A stretch of 64,000 nt of DNA from G963692885 sp964658655 (GCA_964658655.1 CAZZZL010000002.1:1-64000); one strand, 5' to 3'; positions 34,771 through 44,713 are shown, counted from the first letter of the stretch. A program made the numbers and translations. Notes: generated by a model from the sequence alone, not told the origin.

Positions 34771-36723
34771 ATGTTGGGTTTGCGCGGTTCTCAGATAACT
34801 CGCACTGCCAATGTTCTATTGCTCGCCACGCTCTGTCTTACCGCCAGCGGCCAGCAATCAGCAGTGACCAATAACCTTGCCCGGCAGGCAAACGACCCGG
34901 CCCGCGCGTGGCTGCGCCATGTCCGCATTGCCGCCTACCCTCTGTCTTCTGACAACGCAGAAGCTATCGTACGCGAAGCCAACGAAAGTCACGTCTACGG
35001 TATCGAGGTCGATAATGACATTCCTGGCCGCTATCCGAGCTTCCTTCATCCTGAAGAGAAGCTCGAAGCACTAAGGAAGATCTCCAGGGCCGCGCATGCC
35101 AATGGGCAAAAAGCTTTTGTCTATATAGCGGGCTTCGAATGTATATCTCCCGATAGCTCTGCAGCGCATACGCTCTCCAAAGATCACCCTGAATGGCTGC
35201 AGCGTAAGGTGACAGGCCAGCCCGCTATGTTCGATGCAAAAGCTGCATTCTGGATAGCAAAAGGTGAAGAGGACGTGTGGGTGAGTCCTTACGCGGCCGA
35301 CTGGCGCGAAATTTATATGTCGCGCGTTCAGCAGATAGCTGCCACGGGTATCGATGGTATTTATGTCGATATCCCTTATTGGATGACACACTTCACCGGT
35401 TGGGAAGATAGCTGGGCGAGCTTTGATGACGCGACCGTGGCTGCGTTCCTCAAAGAAACCGGATTGAATGCCAAAACTGACATTAAGATAGGCGACTTTG
35501 ACGACCCGGGATTTCGTAAGTGGGTTGACTTCCGTATTCGTACCATCACGCAATTCATGGCAGATATTCGGGCAACGGCAGTCTCGGTCAACCCGGCTAT
35601 CTCTGTCATCCCTGAAATTTATCCCGGCATTGAGCAGGAAGCTGTGCGTGTGGGCGCAGACGTTTTCCAGCTTTATCCAGTCGTTGACGCAATCGCCCAC
35701 GAATATGAGTTTGGTGAAGGTGACGACCATACTGCGGCATCGCGCGCGCCCTTCGACTGGATGATGTACCAGGCAGGCATGCGCAGTTTTCGTGCGTTCG
35801 CAGGAGAAAAGCCGACCTGGATATTGAATTATTCCTGGGATGGCGCACCGCACGTCAAAGCGGCGGATGCCATGCAGACGCTGTTCATGTCTGAGCTGAT
35901 GGCCGGGGCCAATGTATGGGACGCGCAGGGTCATGTCATGTCCGGCTCGAATGATATGGCTGAACGCAAGATCGTTTATCAATGGATCGCAAGCCATGAA
36001 GATATCTTCGGGAAGGTGAGAGAACCTATCGGAGATATCGGTGTCTACTTCTCGGATACAACGCGAAATTATTATCCTAAGGAATTCCTCGCGTCTTATC
36101 GGGGAACTTTGCTGCTCCTGATGCAGAACCACCGGCAATTCCAGATTGTGACCAGCCGCAACCTCCCGAACTTCCAGGGCGCAACACTTGTGCTGCCAGG
36201 AGTTCGCGTTCTGAATGGACCGGAATTGGCCGGTGTTAAAGGCTTCGCCGAGAAGGGTGGCCACATTGTGGTAACAGGCGCAGCCGACAGTAAACTTGCT
36301 GGTTTAACTGGTGTCGCTAAGCTTTCCGGCGATCCGGCAGCAACATATCTTGAGCAGGCACAGAAAGACTATGAATCGAGCGACCCGAAAGCCGGATCAG
36401 ACTTACTCAAGGCCGTAGATATGCCTAGAAGCTCAAACCAGCTACAGGTAGGTGGATCAAAAAACCTGGTTGCCCACGCAGCCACGTTGGACGGAGTGCC
36501 TTATATCTTCCTGGCAAACTTCGAGGGCATCAGGCCAGGCGAAGCACTGACGCCAACGCCTCAGCTGAACGTGAAGGTTGATGTGCCTGCCGGCTATGGA
36601 ACATCCATGCATGTTCTGCCATTCCTTGGCACAGAATCAATACTCAAGGGGCAATCGACCACTTCGGGCACATCGTTTGTTATTCCTAGCATTGAGCGCG
36701 GCTTAGTAGTCTGGTTCAAATAA
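34771..36723 (+). CDS. Secreted TIM-barrel glycoside-hydrolase-like protein, function unknown
   Basis: 650 aa with signal peptide ending near TASGQQ (~28). Residues ~45-380 form an (alpha/beta)8-like region: YGIEVDNDIPGRYPSFLHPE, KAFVYIAGFEC, GIDGIYVDIPYWMTHFTGWE (a likely acidic catalytic zone), VIPEIYPGI, PTWILNYSWDG. Then a flavodoxin-like piece (GDIGVYFSDTTRNYYPKEFL; GATLVLPGVRVL) as in the trimerisation domain of GH42-type enzymes, and a beta tail. It resembles 'hypothetical glycosyl hydrolase' families without a known substrate. Base composition is AT-richer than neighbours, hinting at transfer. Confidence 0.65.
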   Translation: MLGLRGSQITRTANVLLLATLCLTASGQQSAVTNNLARQANDPARAWLRHVRIAAYPLSSDNAEAIVREANESHVYGIEVDNDIPGRYPSFLHPEEKLEALRKISRAAHANGQKAFVYIAGFECISPDSSAAHTLSKDHPEWLQRKVTGQPAMFDAKAAFWIAKGEEDVWVSPYAADWREIYMSRVQQIAATGIDGIYVDIPYWMTHFTGWEDSWASFDDATVAAFLKETGLNAKTDIKIGDFDDPGFRKWVDFRIRTITQFMADIRATAVSVNPAISVIPEIYPGIEQEAVRVGADVFQLYPVVDAIAHEYEFGEGDDHTAASRAPFDWMMYQAGMRSFRAFAGEKPTWILNYSWDGAPHVKAADAMQTLFMSELMAGANVWDAQGHVMSGSNDMAERKIVYQWIASHEDIFGKVREPIGDIGVYFSDTTRNYYPKEFLASYRGTLLLLMQNHRQFQIVTSRNLPNFQGATLVLPGVRVLNGPELAGVKGFAEKGGHIVVTGAADSKLAGLTGVAKLSGDPAATYLEQAQKDYESSDPKAGSDLLKAVDMPRSSNQLQVGGSKNLVAHAATLDGVPYIFLANFEGIRPGEALTPTPQLNVKVDVPAGYGTSMHVLPFLGTESILKGQSTTSGTSFVIPSIERGLVVWFK

Positions 36724-36725
36724 TT

Positions 36726-39700
36726 TCAGAACTCGTAGCGTAAACCTAACTGCATATTGCGCGGGAGAGCTCCTGCTGCTGTTGACGAGATAAGTCCGAA
36801 GGTGGAGCTACCGTATGCCGTATCCGGCAACCCGAAGCGCTCCGTATTCGTGCAGTTGAAGCAGTCAGCATGCACTTCTAAGTGTCCAAGCTTTTCGCCT
36901 AACTGGTATTGCTTTTCAAGCGTTACGTCCGATTGGCGGATGCCCTGCGCACGTATGTCTGAAAAGTAGCGTCGTGCATTTCCAGGCTGCTGATCGCCCG
37001 GGTCCGCAAAGCAATTGGTATTCAAATAGGGCTGTTGGTATCGCGCAGCATTATGCACGCTGATGGTGGTTGTGAGCGAGCTAGCCTTGCCACACACGAC
37101 ATCCGGCCGCTGGTTTCCGTCGGCGATCCGCGCGTTGCTCATAGTCATGGCCAAGGGTTGACCCGTCTGCAATGTTGTAAGTGTGGTCAACTGCCAGCCG
37201 CCGATGGCAGCGTCGAGTGCGCGGTCCATCTGTCCACCAAGTAGCTCTCCACGACCTATGGGAAGCTTCAGGACGACAGCTGCAACAAAACGATTGGTCG
37301 CATCATTTGCACTTACTGACCATTCTGCTTTCAGATTATCCAGTTCCTGCGGGTTGCCGTTATTTAAAGTGCCGACAAATGCATTGAATCCGGTCGATGA
37401 GTCGTCAGTATTCTTGGACCAGGTGTAATTACCTTCAATATTGATATAACGACCCTGCCGTTTCTGAAAAACTATCTGCAGCGCGTTATACCAGGACGAT
37501 GCAGACAGGGCAGGCAGGCCTTCGAACTGGCCGTCAAACTGCGGATAAGGGCGCAGCAGGTTGAGCAGCGGCAGGGAATCATCTCCGTAGCGCGATTCAG
37601 GCTCGTTGAAGATGGCGCCAGGCCCTGAAAACAAAGACTGGAAGGGGTTGGCGACAGTATTCCCCAATTCGTCACTCGTATACTGCCGCCGTATTGCCGA
37701 GGCGATAAAATTCCGGTTACTCGTACTGTTATAACCACCCCAGGGTAAGTGGGTGCTGCGGTTGGACGAGTAGTTGATGCCGAGCACTATATTCCCGGGA
37801 AAAGCCTGCTGGAGACCCAGGTTCCACTGGTAAATATCCGCATTGCGCGCTTTCTCGGTTCCAAGATTATTGGGATCTGCAAGGCCCCACATCGCAAGCT
37901 TGCCATAGTTCCGTTCCTGCGGTTGTTGAATCCCGCCCGGAAATGGGTTGCTCAGGGTCGCATCTCGGCTGATGTAGTTATCTTTAGTGAAAAATGCCTG
38001 CGGGCTCGAGGTAAACGCCGGTCCAGGATACTGGAAGTTAGTCGCGACGCTCATCCCGTAGTAGATTCCGGCGCCCCCCCGGATAGCCAGCTTGTCATTC
38101 AACAGGTAGGCGAAGCCTGCTCGAGGAGCTATATCTTTACGGTCGACGGGCAGATTGCGCATATTGTTTGAGGCAAAGATGGTTGTTCCCTTCAGCGTGC
38201 CGTTGAAGCCGTCCACGTGAATGCCGCTATCACCGGTGAAGTCGCTGAATTGTGTATTATTGCGTCGCTCTGTATAGGGTGTGCTCCATTGGTATCTTAG
38301 TCCAAGGTTGAGCGTAAGCTTCGAAGTAATCCGCCAGTCGTCCTGTCCATAGAAAGATGTTTCTTTTGACTTATCAGCAACAGACTGTGACACATTGATT
38401 CCACTTGAACCCGTATCGCCCCAGCCAATCAACAAGCCTGCAAAATCATTGCCCTGAGTGCCAGCATTGGTGTCATTCGTGCCGGTCTGGTAGGGGATTT
38501 CTGCAGTGATGTTCTGCGCGAAGCTGAAGTAGCCATTCGGATAAGCAGGCTGGAAAAAGTTGTTGTAGAAAAGTCGCTGCTCGCCGCCAAACTTGAGTGT
38601 CTGCTTGCCCCTGGTCCAGGAGAAAGCCGAAGAATAATCAAGCAGGGTATGGGCAAACTGCGTGTCGACACTGCTCTGGTCATAGATAGATGTCCATGGC
38701 TGGTCTTCCATAATAATCGCAGGCATGCGCGTAACACTGTTCTGAATCAGGTAGGAAGGAAACCCTACAGAGGTTGGACTGGGGTAGTTACTGTGGCTAG
38801 GTTGAGACACCCGATCGAGCCCTATATTATTTGTCCACAAAGTATTGGCTGTCGGCGTATAGGAATAGTTCAGACCGTCATTGAAAACGCGTTCTGTATA
38901 CGCAAGACCATCATTAAATTCTGTGTCGCCAAAGATAGTCGGCGTCGATCCGCTGGCAATCACATTGCTGTAGCGGCCTGCCATAGTGGACTTCTCAGTA
39001 AAGTGCTGATCGATTTTGACATCGAACTGTAGCTGGTTCGCTGAGGATAGAACGACATTCCTATAGTTATTAGCCCCGGTTACCGGATCTCCAGTCGTAT
39101 TCGGCTTCGGATAAAGCTTTAAGACAGCCTGTCCTACCGCATCAATCTCCCTGGTGGGAATTTTGTTGTTGTCATAGGCTGGGCGTGAGTAGCTGCTCTG
39201 GTCGATCAGAAAAGGATCGAAGATCTGGTTAAGGGTCGGGTTACCGTTCGCATCGAAGGTCATGGATTGCGAGAAATCCCCACCTATTTGGGCCGCAGTC
39301 GGAACTGTCGCCGTAATATTCACAGGGTTGCTGGAGACGACGGACTCTAGATCCACAAAAAAGAAAGTCTTGTTTTTGTGAATAGGTCCGCCCAGCGAGA
39401 AACCATCCTGATACTGAGAATGGCCGGGCTTCGGGCCGGAGTTGAAATAATCTCGTGCATCGTAAAGGTCGTTCTGATTGAAGAGATAGGCACTTCCATG
39501 TAAGCGGTTTGTCCCGGACTTCATCACCTCGTCGATTACTGTGCCGCCACTGCTGCCATACTCCGCAGACACGCCGTTGTTCTGCACCTTTACTTCCTGC
39601 AAAGCTTCTACCGTGGCCTGGTAGTAAAGATTGGAAGTCCCACCTTCACCCTGCTCGGGAGCAGTCGTAAGATTGCCGTCAAGGCGGATATCCGCCGTCG

Positions 39701-40274
39701 CATTACGCTGCCCATTGGAGACGAAATTAGTTCCTGCGGGATAAGAATCATTAATCCCGGAACCGGCCGTCTCAGTAACACCGGCCGCGAGAAAAGCTAT
39801 GCCGAACGGGTCACGGTTTTCCAGTGGAACCTGCGTCAGGTATTGGCTGCTTATATCTGCGCCCAGGGTGGCGTTATCTGAATCAAGAAGAACCGGCACA
39901 GCCTGGACCGTCACGTTTGTCAGTTGCGAGGGCTTCAGTTCTACATTGAGCGTAGTCTGCTGATTGACCGTCAGACTTATACCGGTCTTTTCGATTGAAC
40001 CGAATCCTTGCGCTTCTACAAGCAACTTGTAATTGGATGGATTCAGCGCCGTGAAAGCGTAGCTCCCATGAGCATCCGTCACAACGCTTTGCGCGATTGC
40101 TGTGCCGACATCCGTGATCGTGACCTTGGCGCCGGGTACGACTGCGCTGGAGGGATCTGTGATCGTGCCTCGAACGCCTGCCTGGTTGTTTGCCTGCGCG
40201 AAAAGAAGACTGTTGCAACACAGGTAAATCAACAGTGAGAGAGAGATGGGAACAGTAAGGCGCCAGCTCTTCAT
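36726..40274 (-). CDS. Oar-like TonB-dependent outer-membrane receptor
   Basis: 1182 aa. Signal peptide to FAQA (~28); an N-terminal carboxypeptidase-regulatory-like domain (VRGTITDPSSAVVPGAKVTI, ~34-115); plug-like region with VQAVPVLLDSDNATLGADIS (~125-260); then a ~900-residue beta barrel with many aromatic/Gly strands, ending LGLRYEF with the terminal Phe of outer-membrane proteins. These Oar-type receptors are expanded in Acidobacteria and are thought to import oligosaccharides or other large ligands. It converges with the secreted hydrolase (stops 3 bases apart). SD GGAGGA precedes ATG 40274. Confidence 0.92.
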   Translation of the reverse strand: MKSWRLTVPISLSLLIYLCCNSLLFAQANNQAGVRGTITDPSSAVVPGAKVTITDVGTAIAQSVVTDAHGSYAFTALNPSNYKLLVEAQGFGSIEKTGISLTVNQQTTLNVELKPSQLTNVTVQAVPVLLDSDNATLGADISSQYLTQVPLENRDPFGIAFLAAGVTETAGSGINDSYPAGTNFVSNGQRNATADIRLDGNLTTAPEQGEGGTSNLYYQATVEALQEVKVQNNGVSAEYGSSGGTVIDEVMKSGTNRLHGSAYLFNQNDLYDARDYFNSGPKPGHSQYQDGFSLGGPIHKNKTFFFVDLESVVSSNPVNITATVPTAAQIGGDFSQSMTFDANGNPTLNQIFDPFLIDQSSYSRPAYDNNKIPTREIDAVGQAVLKLYPKPNTTGDPVTGANNYRNVVLSSANQLQFDVKIDQHFTEKSTMAGRYSNVIASGSTPTIFGDTEFNDGLAYTERVFNDGLNYSYTPTANTLWTNNIGLDRVSQPSHSNYPSPTSVGFPSYLIQNSVTRMPAIIMEDQPWTSIYDQSSVDTQFAHTLLDYSSAFSWTRGKQTLKFGGEQRLFYNNFFQPAYPNGYFSFAQNITAEIPYQTGTNDTNAGTQGNDFAGLLIGWGDTGSSGINVSQSVADKSKETSFYGQDDWRITSKLTLNLGLRYQWSTPYTERRNNTQFSDFTGDSGIHVDGFNGTLKGTTIFASNNMRNLPVDRKDIAPRAGFAYLLNDKLAIRGGAGIYYGMSVATNFQYPGPAFTSSPQAFFTKDNYISRDATLSNPFPGGIQQPQERNYGKLAMWGLADPNNLGTEKARNADIYQWNLGLQQAFPGNIVLGINYSSNRSTHLPWGGYNSTSNRNFIASAIRRQYTSDELGNTVANPFQSLFSGPGAIFNEPESRYGDDSLPLLNLLRPYPQFDGQFEGLPALSASSWYNALQIVFQKRQGRYINIEGNYTWSKNTDDSSTGFNAFVGTLNNGNPQELDNLKAEWSVSANDATNRFVAAVVLKLPIGRGELLGGQMDRALDAAIGGWQLTTLTTLQTGQPLAMTMSNARIADGNQRPDVVCGKASSLTTTISVHNAARYQQPYLNTNCFADPGDQQPGNARRYFSDIRAQGIRQSDVTLEKQYQLGEKLGHLEVHADCFNCTNTERFGLPDTAYGSSTFGLISSTAAGALPRNMQLGLRYEF

Positions 40275-40402
40275 CGATTCCTCCAGGCGTATCTGTGTTA
40301 ATCGTTTGCTTTCGTTAAGTGATGTTTAGTTTCCTTCTTTCTAAAGCGAAGTCAAGTGAAATGTGTACCGCTCGATAGGGCCAGGCGCGGCGCCTGGGCC
40401 AA

Positions 40403-40861
40403 CTACCAGTCGAAGGCCCATCGGAAAAGCGTAATCGCTGGTACAGCCGTTCCCAGGTAGACGGAAATCACATCGAACCTGGCGGTATGAGCCGGCGGAT
40501 CGATAGCTTTCAGGTAGTGTCGGGCCATCCGGCGCAGCACCTTGCGTTTATCCTCGTCGACTGCGGATTCTGCTGTCGCCACTGCCTGCGAGCCGCGCGT
40601 CTTCACCTCGATAAAGCAGAGCGTGTCGCCTTCCCAGGCGATCAGGTCAAGGTCGCCGCGCTGCTTCGGCGTCTGCCAGCGCCGCGCCACCACCACGTAG
40701 CCAAGTTGTCTCAGATAGAAGAGGGCAGTCAGTTCTCCTTGCTCACCCATTTCAAGATGAGGAGCAAGTTGCGCAATACGCCCCCACTTGACGGCCAGGC
40801 GACGCATTGCAAGCAGCGCGGACGCGCAGAAGCGTAGACGAATCGTGGGGACGGCAGGCAT
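40403..40861 (-). CDS. UPF0102 / YraN family nuclease-fold protein
   Basis: 152 aa as given; the family core starts at HLEMGEQGELTALFYLRQLG (~36), so the Met at 40807 (MRRLAVKWG) is an equally good start and neither has a clear SD. The PD-(D/E)XK-like core is visible: GDLDLIAWEGDTLCFIEVKTR (Asp, Glu-x-Lys). YraN proteins resemble Holliday-junction resolvases; the role is not established. Stands alone between the TonB receptor promoter region and the esterase gene. Confidence 0.85.
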   Translation of the reverse strand: MPAVPTIRLRFCASALLAMRRLAVKWGRIAQLAPHLEMGEQGELTALFYLRQLGYVVVARRWQTPKQRGDLDLIAWEGDTLCFIEVKTRGSQAVATAESAVDEDKRKVLRRMARHYLKAIDPPAHTARFDVISVYLGTAVPAITLFRWAFDW

Positions 40862-40930
40862 TTATCTGCATTGTGCACCTGGCAATACGAATCCGCCAGA
40901 GTTACTTATGCCTTGCAGCAGAAATGGCTG

Positions 40931-42475
40931 TTACAGCACGCCGTCCCAGAGTTTCAGCTCTGTCGCCTGCGGCGCATGCTCGACCCGGCTGCCGGCTTCC
41001 ACCCCTGCCCCGAAAATCATCGTCAACCGCGTGGCTTCGTCGTAGGGCGGCCATGCTGGTAGACCAGGTGCAGACGGCACTTCACCCCGGATGAAGGCCG
41101 ACCACGCTGCGTGCATCTGCTTGCCAAGCGACGCCTCCGCCTCTGCATTGGCTACCTGCTGGTGCGGATGGTCCCAGACCATGCCGACCTCTAACGAGTG
41201 ATAGGCATTCCCCTCGAGCTTGCCGCTGGCTTCTGTGAACTCCAATTCGTATACGAAAGCACTGCCACCACCCTTGACATGCGCCTCGGCGACCCGCATC
41301 GAGGGCACCCAGTACTCTTCCGCAGTCACCGCACGAATACGCCGCTGCTCGACCGTGAGCTGCGGATAGATATCTTTGTACTGCTGGTATACCGCGTCGA
41401 ACCGGGCCAGGCCCATGTTGCCAAGCTGGTTGGCCGTTGCATTTTTCGTTGGGTGAGGCCCGATAAAGAAGGCGCTCTCCTCGCGATTGGTGCCGATGAG
41501 CAGCCGTTTGCCGCGGGTCGCTCCACCGGCAATCGTCTGGATCGGCAGGCGCGGAATGAACCTTCCATCGATCTCCGCACGCAGGGGAAAATGCTGCGGC
41601 CACGCCTCCATAAATGCCTGCTGTGCATCAATCAAGCCAGTGCCGGGCGCAGTCTTCAGGCTCGCAAGAGTGCTGCCGGATTGCTTCTGCCACACCTCGG
41701 CATAGCCCTTCGAAATACCGGCGCTTGTCTCCCGCGGCCAGATGCGCTCAGCTCCGCCGCTCTCCGAGATCACCTGGTGAAAGAGCGGCTGCGCTGCCGG
41801 AACGCCCATCAGGATATCGGCCAGCTTGGCACCTGCCGACTGGCCGCCGATGGTCACGCGCGCGGGATCGCCGCCGAACGCGCTGATGTTCTCCTGTACC
41901 CAGGTCAGAGCGGTCGCCAGGTCGTGCAGGGCATTGTTCGCAGTGCCTGCATATTCGGCGCCCAGCAGTGGCTCGTAATCCAGAAATCCGAAGACACCGA
42001 GACGGTAGCCCACCGAAATACTGAGGATGCCGGCCTGTGCGAACTCAGTGCCGTGGTACATCGGCTCAAAGGCGTGGCCGCCGGTGAATCCGCCACCATG
42101 GATCCAGACGAAAACAGGAAAAGGCCCACTGCCTTGCGGCGCCCAGATGTTCAGGTAGAGGCAGTCCTCGCTGTGCGGCACCTCAACTTGCGTCGGCTGC
42201 ATAGGCGCGGCAGGGAACTGCGTCGCATCCCGCTCAGTCTTCCAGGGCCGCACTTTCTCGGTTTGCCGAAAGCGCAGAGGGCCGATCGGCGCCTCGGCAA
42301 ACGGTACACCACGAAAAATGCGCACACCTTCGCTGGCCTCGCCGCGCAAAGTGCCGCTGGGCGTGCGAACGACCGCCGGGCTAGGTGTCGACTGGGCGTA
42401 GAAGTTGCGGGTCGGATAAGCGCACGCAGCAAGGGCGCTGCCGGCCAGAAAGCTTCGGCGGGAGAGATGAGCCAT
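40931..42475 (-). CDS. Type-B carboxylesterase, Tat-exported
   Basis: 514 aa. Tat signal SRRSFLAGSALAACA at 5-19. Alpha/beta-hydrolase of the cholinesterase/PnbA class: oxyanion WIHGGGFTGG (~124), nucleophile Ser213 in IGGQSAGAKL, SEDCLYLNIW signature (~102). The acid is in NREESAF and the His in AYHSLEVGM, which replaces the more common GAxHGxE. It hydrolyses ester bonds of small or aromatic esters outside the cytoplasm. Single gene. Confidence 0.9.
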   Translation of the reverse strand: MAHLSRRSFLAGSALAACAYPTRNFYAQSTPSPAVVRTPSGTLRGEASEGVRIFRGVPFAEAPIGPLRFRQTEKVRPWKTERDATQFPAAPMQPTQVEVPHSEDCLYLNIWAPQGSGPFPVFVWIHGGGFTGGHAFEPMYHGTEFAQAGILSISVGYRLGVFGFLDYEPLLGAEYAGTANNALHDLATALTWVQENISAFGGDPARVTIGGQSAGAKLADILMGVPAAQPLFHQVISESGGAERIWPRETSAGISKGYAEVWQKQSGSTLASLKTAPGTGLIDAQQAFMEAWPQHFPLRAEIDGRFIPRLPIQTIAGGATRGKRLLIGTNREESAFFIGPHPTKNATANQLGNMGLARFDAVYQQYKDIYPQLTVEQRRIRAVTAEEYWVPSMRVAEAHVKGGGSAFVYELEFTEASGKLEGNAYHSLEVGMVWDHPHQQVANAEAEASLGKQMHAAWSAFIRGEVPSAPGLPAWPPYDEATRLTMIFGAGVEAGSRVEHAPQATELKLWDGVL

Positions 42476-42583
42476 AGCCAGCGAGTGTAAACGCTTTGCA
42501 GCGCTTGCTGCATTTGGGTCGTCGGCTGAACATGCGATCGGGGACTATGATCGACGTATGTGGGAAGTGGCAGCGAGCACGCG

Positions 42584-42952
42584 ATGAGATCTTCGACGGC
42601 ACTGCCCAGGGATTACGAGCCGGACTGGCTGGCAACCGACGCAAAGGTCACCGCCTGCCATTACGATCCGTCGGCGTTGCAGACGCTGGCCTTTGGACTG
42701 CCGAATGCGAAGCATTTCACCATCGTCTTCACCTACCATGCGCACGGCAAGGATTTCTCCGGTTCATTTGCTTCGCCCGTTGCTATCGGCCAGGGTGAGA
42801 CGATCACCGTTTGTTACAACCCGCTCAATCCCGTCGAGAATGACAAGACTTTTTCCTCGCCGCCTCGCGGAATGCCGCTGTTCGCATTCGGCGTAGCAGG
42901 CTCGATCGTGATCTCGCTGATCTACCTGGGCCTGGTCCGGGGCTGCAACTAG
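42584..42952 (+). CDS. DUF3592-like small membrane protein
   Basis: 122 aa from ATG 42584 (MRSSTALPRDYEPDW); GTG 42560 would add eight residues. The body is beta-rich (WLATDAKVTACHY; FTIVFTYHAHGKDFSGSFAS; GETITVCYNPLNPVEN) followed by one membrane helix (LFAFGVAGSIVISLIYLGLV). The C-x-Y-x-P-x-x-P motif after a beta sheet is that of DUF3592 proteins. Function unknown. Convergent with fabI, 26 bases apart. Confidence 0.65.
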   Translation: MRSSTALPRDYEPDWLATDAKVTACHYDPSALQTLAFGLPNAKHFTIVFTYHAHGKDFSGSFASPVAIGQGETITVCYNPLNPVENDKTFSSPPRGMPLFAFGVAGSIVISLIYLGLVRGCN

Positions 42953-42978
42953 TCGTAAGCTTGCCACGCCCCGTTCGC

Positions 42979-43746
42979 TTAGAAGCCCATGATGTTGTAA
43001 CCGGCGTCGACATACAGCACCTCGCCCGTGATCCCCGCGCCCATATCCGATGCTAGGAATAATGCAGCGTCGCCGACTTCCGACTGCTGTGTATTACGAC
43101 CAAGCGGGGCGCGTTCCTTATGAGCGCTCAGCATCTCTCCCAGGCCGCCGATACCGCGGGCCGCAAGTGTCTTGATCGGGCCGGCAGACACAGCGTTCAC
43201 TCGGATGTTGTGTTTGCCCAGGTCGGCAGCCAGGTAGCGTACCGACGCTTCCAGCGCAGCCTTGGCCACACCCATCACGTTGTAGCGCGGCACCACCTTC
43301 TGTGAGCCGTAGTAAGTCAGAGTTGTGATGCTGCCGCCATCCGTCATGAGCGGCGTCGCAGCGCGGCTCAGCGCGATCAGCGAATAGACACTCACATCAT
43401 GCGCGATGCGGAAGCCCTCGCGCGTGGTGAACAGAAAGTCATTGTGCAGTTCTTCCGCGGGCGCAAAGCCGATCGAATGGACCAAAGTATCGAGCTTGCC
43501 GTGCCGCTCTTTCAGGCCGGCGAACGCCGTCTCGATGTCTTCATCCTTCGAGACATCGCACTGGAACGCTTCGGAGCCGGGAATGTCGCCGAGCATGCTC
43601 TCGGCTTCTCCGCGAAGGCGCTCGTTCTGGTAACCGATCGCGACCTTCGCGCCGGCGGCGTGCAGCTTCTGGGCTATCGCCCAGGCGATGGAACGTTTAT
43701 TAGCTACTCCGAAAACTACGGCCGTGCGACCTTGCAGCGAGATCAT
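42979..43746 (-). CDS. fabI: Enoyl-[acyl-carrier-protein] reductase [NADH] FabI
   Basis: 255 aa. Last step of each fatty-acid elongation cycle. Short-chain dehydrogenase fold of the FabI type: GVANKRSIAWAIAQ (nucleotide loop), HSIGFAP (~91), and the Tyr-x6-Lys pair in RYNVMGVAKAALEASVRYLA. The FabI-specific Tyr before it is in LTYYGSQKVVPRY. ATG 43746 begins MISLQGRTAVVFG. Target of triclosan-type inhibitors in other bacteria. Not in an operon with other fab genes here. Confidence 0.95.
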   Translation of the reverse strand: MISLQGRTAVVFGVANKRSIAWAIAQKLHAAGAKVAIGYQNERLRGEAESMLGDIPGSEAFQCDVSKDEDIETAFAGLKERHGKLDTLVHSIGFAPAEELHNDFLFTTREGFRIAHDVSVYSLIALSRAATPLMTDGGSITTLTYYGSQKVVPRYNVMGVAKAALEASVRYLAADLGKHNIRVNAVSAGPIKTLAARGIGGLGEMLSAHKERAPLGRNTQQSEVGDAALFLASDMGAGITGEVLYVDAGYNIMGF

Positions 43747-43821
43747 TCCTGTTCATACTCCTTCAATACTTTTCCGTGCGCGCCTAGACGCGCAACCACG
43801 GTATAGCGACGACCTAGGATA

Positions 43822-44658
43822 TCAGCCGCCGAGGTCGACAAGCTCGACGTGTTCGATTGGCCTGCCGAGAAACCGGGCGCCCAGCTCTCGGAATTTACTG
43901 GTCGAGTCGGTTGCGAAGAACTGGCAGGAACCTTGTACCCGGCTCGCAGCGCCGGGCAGCAACTGCAGCGCCCGCAACTGCTCTCGCCCTTGGTGCGCCG
44001 TCACCTCGGCTGAATCAATCACAGCAATAGCTGGCGGAACCGCGCGCCGGATCACCTCGCGCAGCAGGGGATAGTGCGTGCAGCCCAGTACCAGCGTGTC
44101 CGGCGTAAAGTGCGCGTCGGCAGCTGAGCGCAGTAGTTCGTTCAGGTAGATATCGACCACCTGCTCCGTCACCGGGTGCTCGATCCAGCCTTCTTCCACC
44201 AGCGGAACCAGCAGCGGGCAGGCCTTCTCCAGTGCCCGCAGTCCAAAAGCGTGTGCCGCTGTCGTGTAAGCATGGCTGGCCACCGTCGCCGCAGTTGCAA
44301 TGACCAGTACATCGCGCGTTTTGGAATGAGCGTTCGCGGCGAAAGCGCCCGTATCGACCACCCCCAGCGCCGACACGCTAAACTTGTCCGCTGCCTGGCG
44401 TATCTCCGGCAACGCAAGGGCACTGGCCGTGTTGCATGCGATCACCAGGAACTGTGCGCCCTGTTCCAGTAGAAACTGGGTGCTCGACGTCGCATAGCGC
44501 GCAATGGTCGCCTGTGACTTCGAGCCATACGGCAGCCGGGCCGTATCGCCCAGGTAGAGATAATCGGCATCGGGTATCGTCTCGAGCAATGCGCGGAGGA
44601 CCGTGAGGCCGCCGACGCCCGAATCAAATACCCCGATTTTCAATGGTGCTGGCAACAT
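43822..44658 (-). CDS. murI: Glutamate racemase MurI
   Basis: 278 aa. Interconverts L- and D-glutamate for peptidoglycan. The two catalytic cysteines are Cys75 (IACNTASALALP) and Cys193 (LGCTHYPLL); N-terminal FDSGVGGLTVL is diagnostic. It is the last of a four-gene minus-strand run (DUF1015, amidase, GerMN, murI), with 55 bases between it and the GerMN gene. Confidence 0.96.
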   Translation of the reverse strand: MLPAPLKIGVFDSGVGGLTVLRALLETIPDADYLYLGDTARLPYGSKSQATIARYATSSTQFLLEQGAQFLVIACNTASALALPEIRQAADKFSVSALGVVDTGAFAANAHSKTRDVLVIATAATVASHAYTTAAHAFGLRALEKACPLLVPLVEEGWIEHPVTEQVVDIYLNELLRSAADAHFTPDTLVLGCTHYPLLREVIRRAVPPAIAVIDSAEVTAHQGREQLRALQLLPGAASRVQGSCQFFATDSTSKFRELGARFLGRPIEHVELVDLGG

Positions 44659-44713
44659 TCACCTCGGCGGCTGCAGCCGCTTCTCCTATGTTGAATATGG
44701 ATGACCCGGTTCA

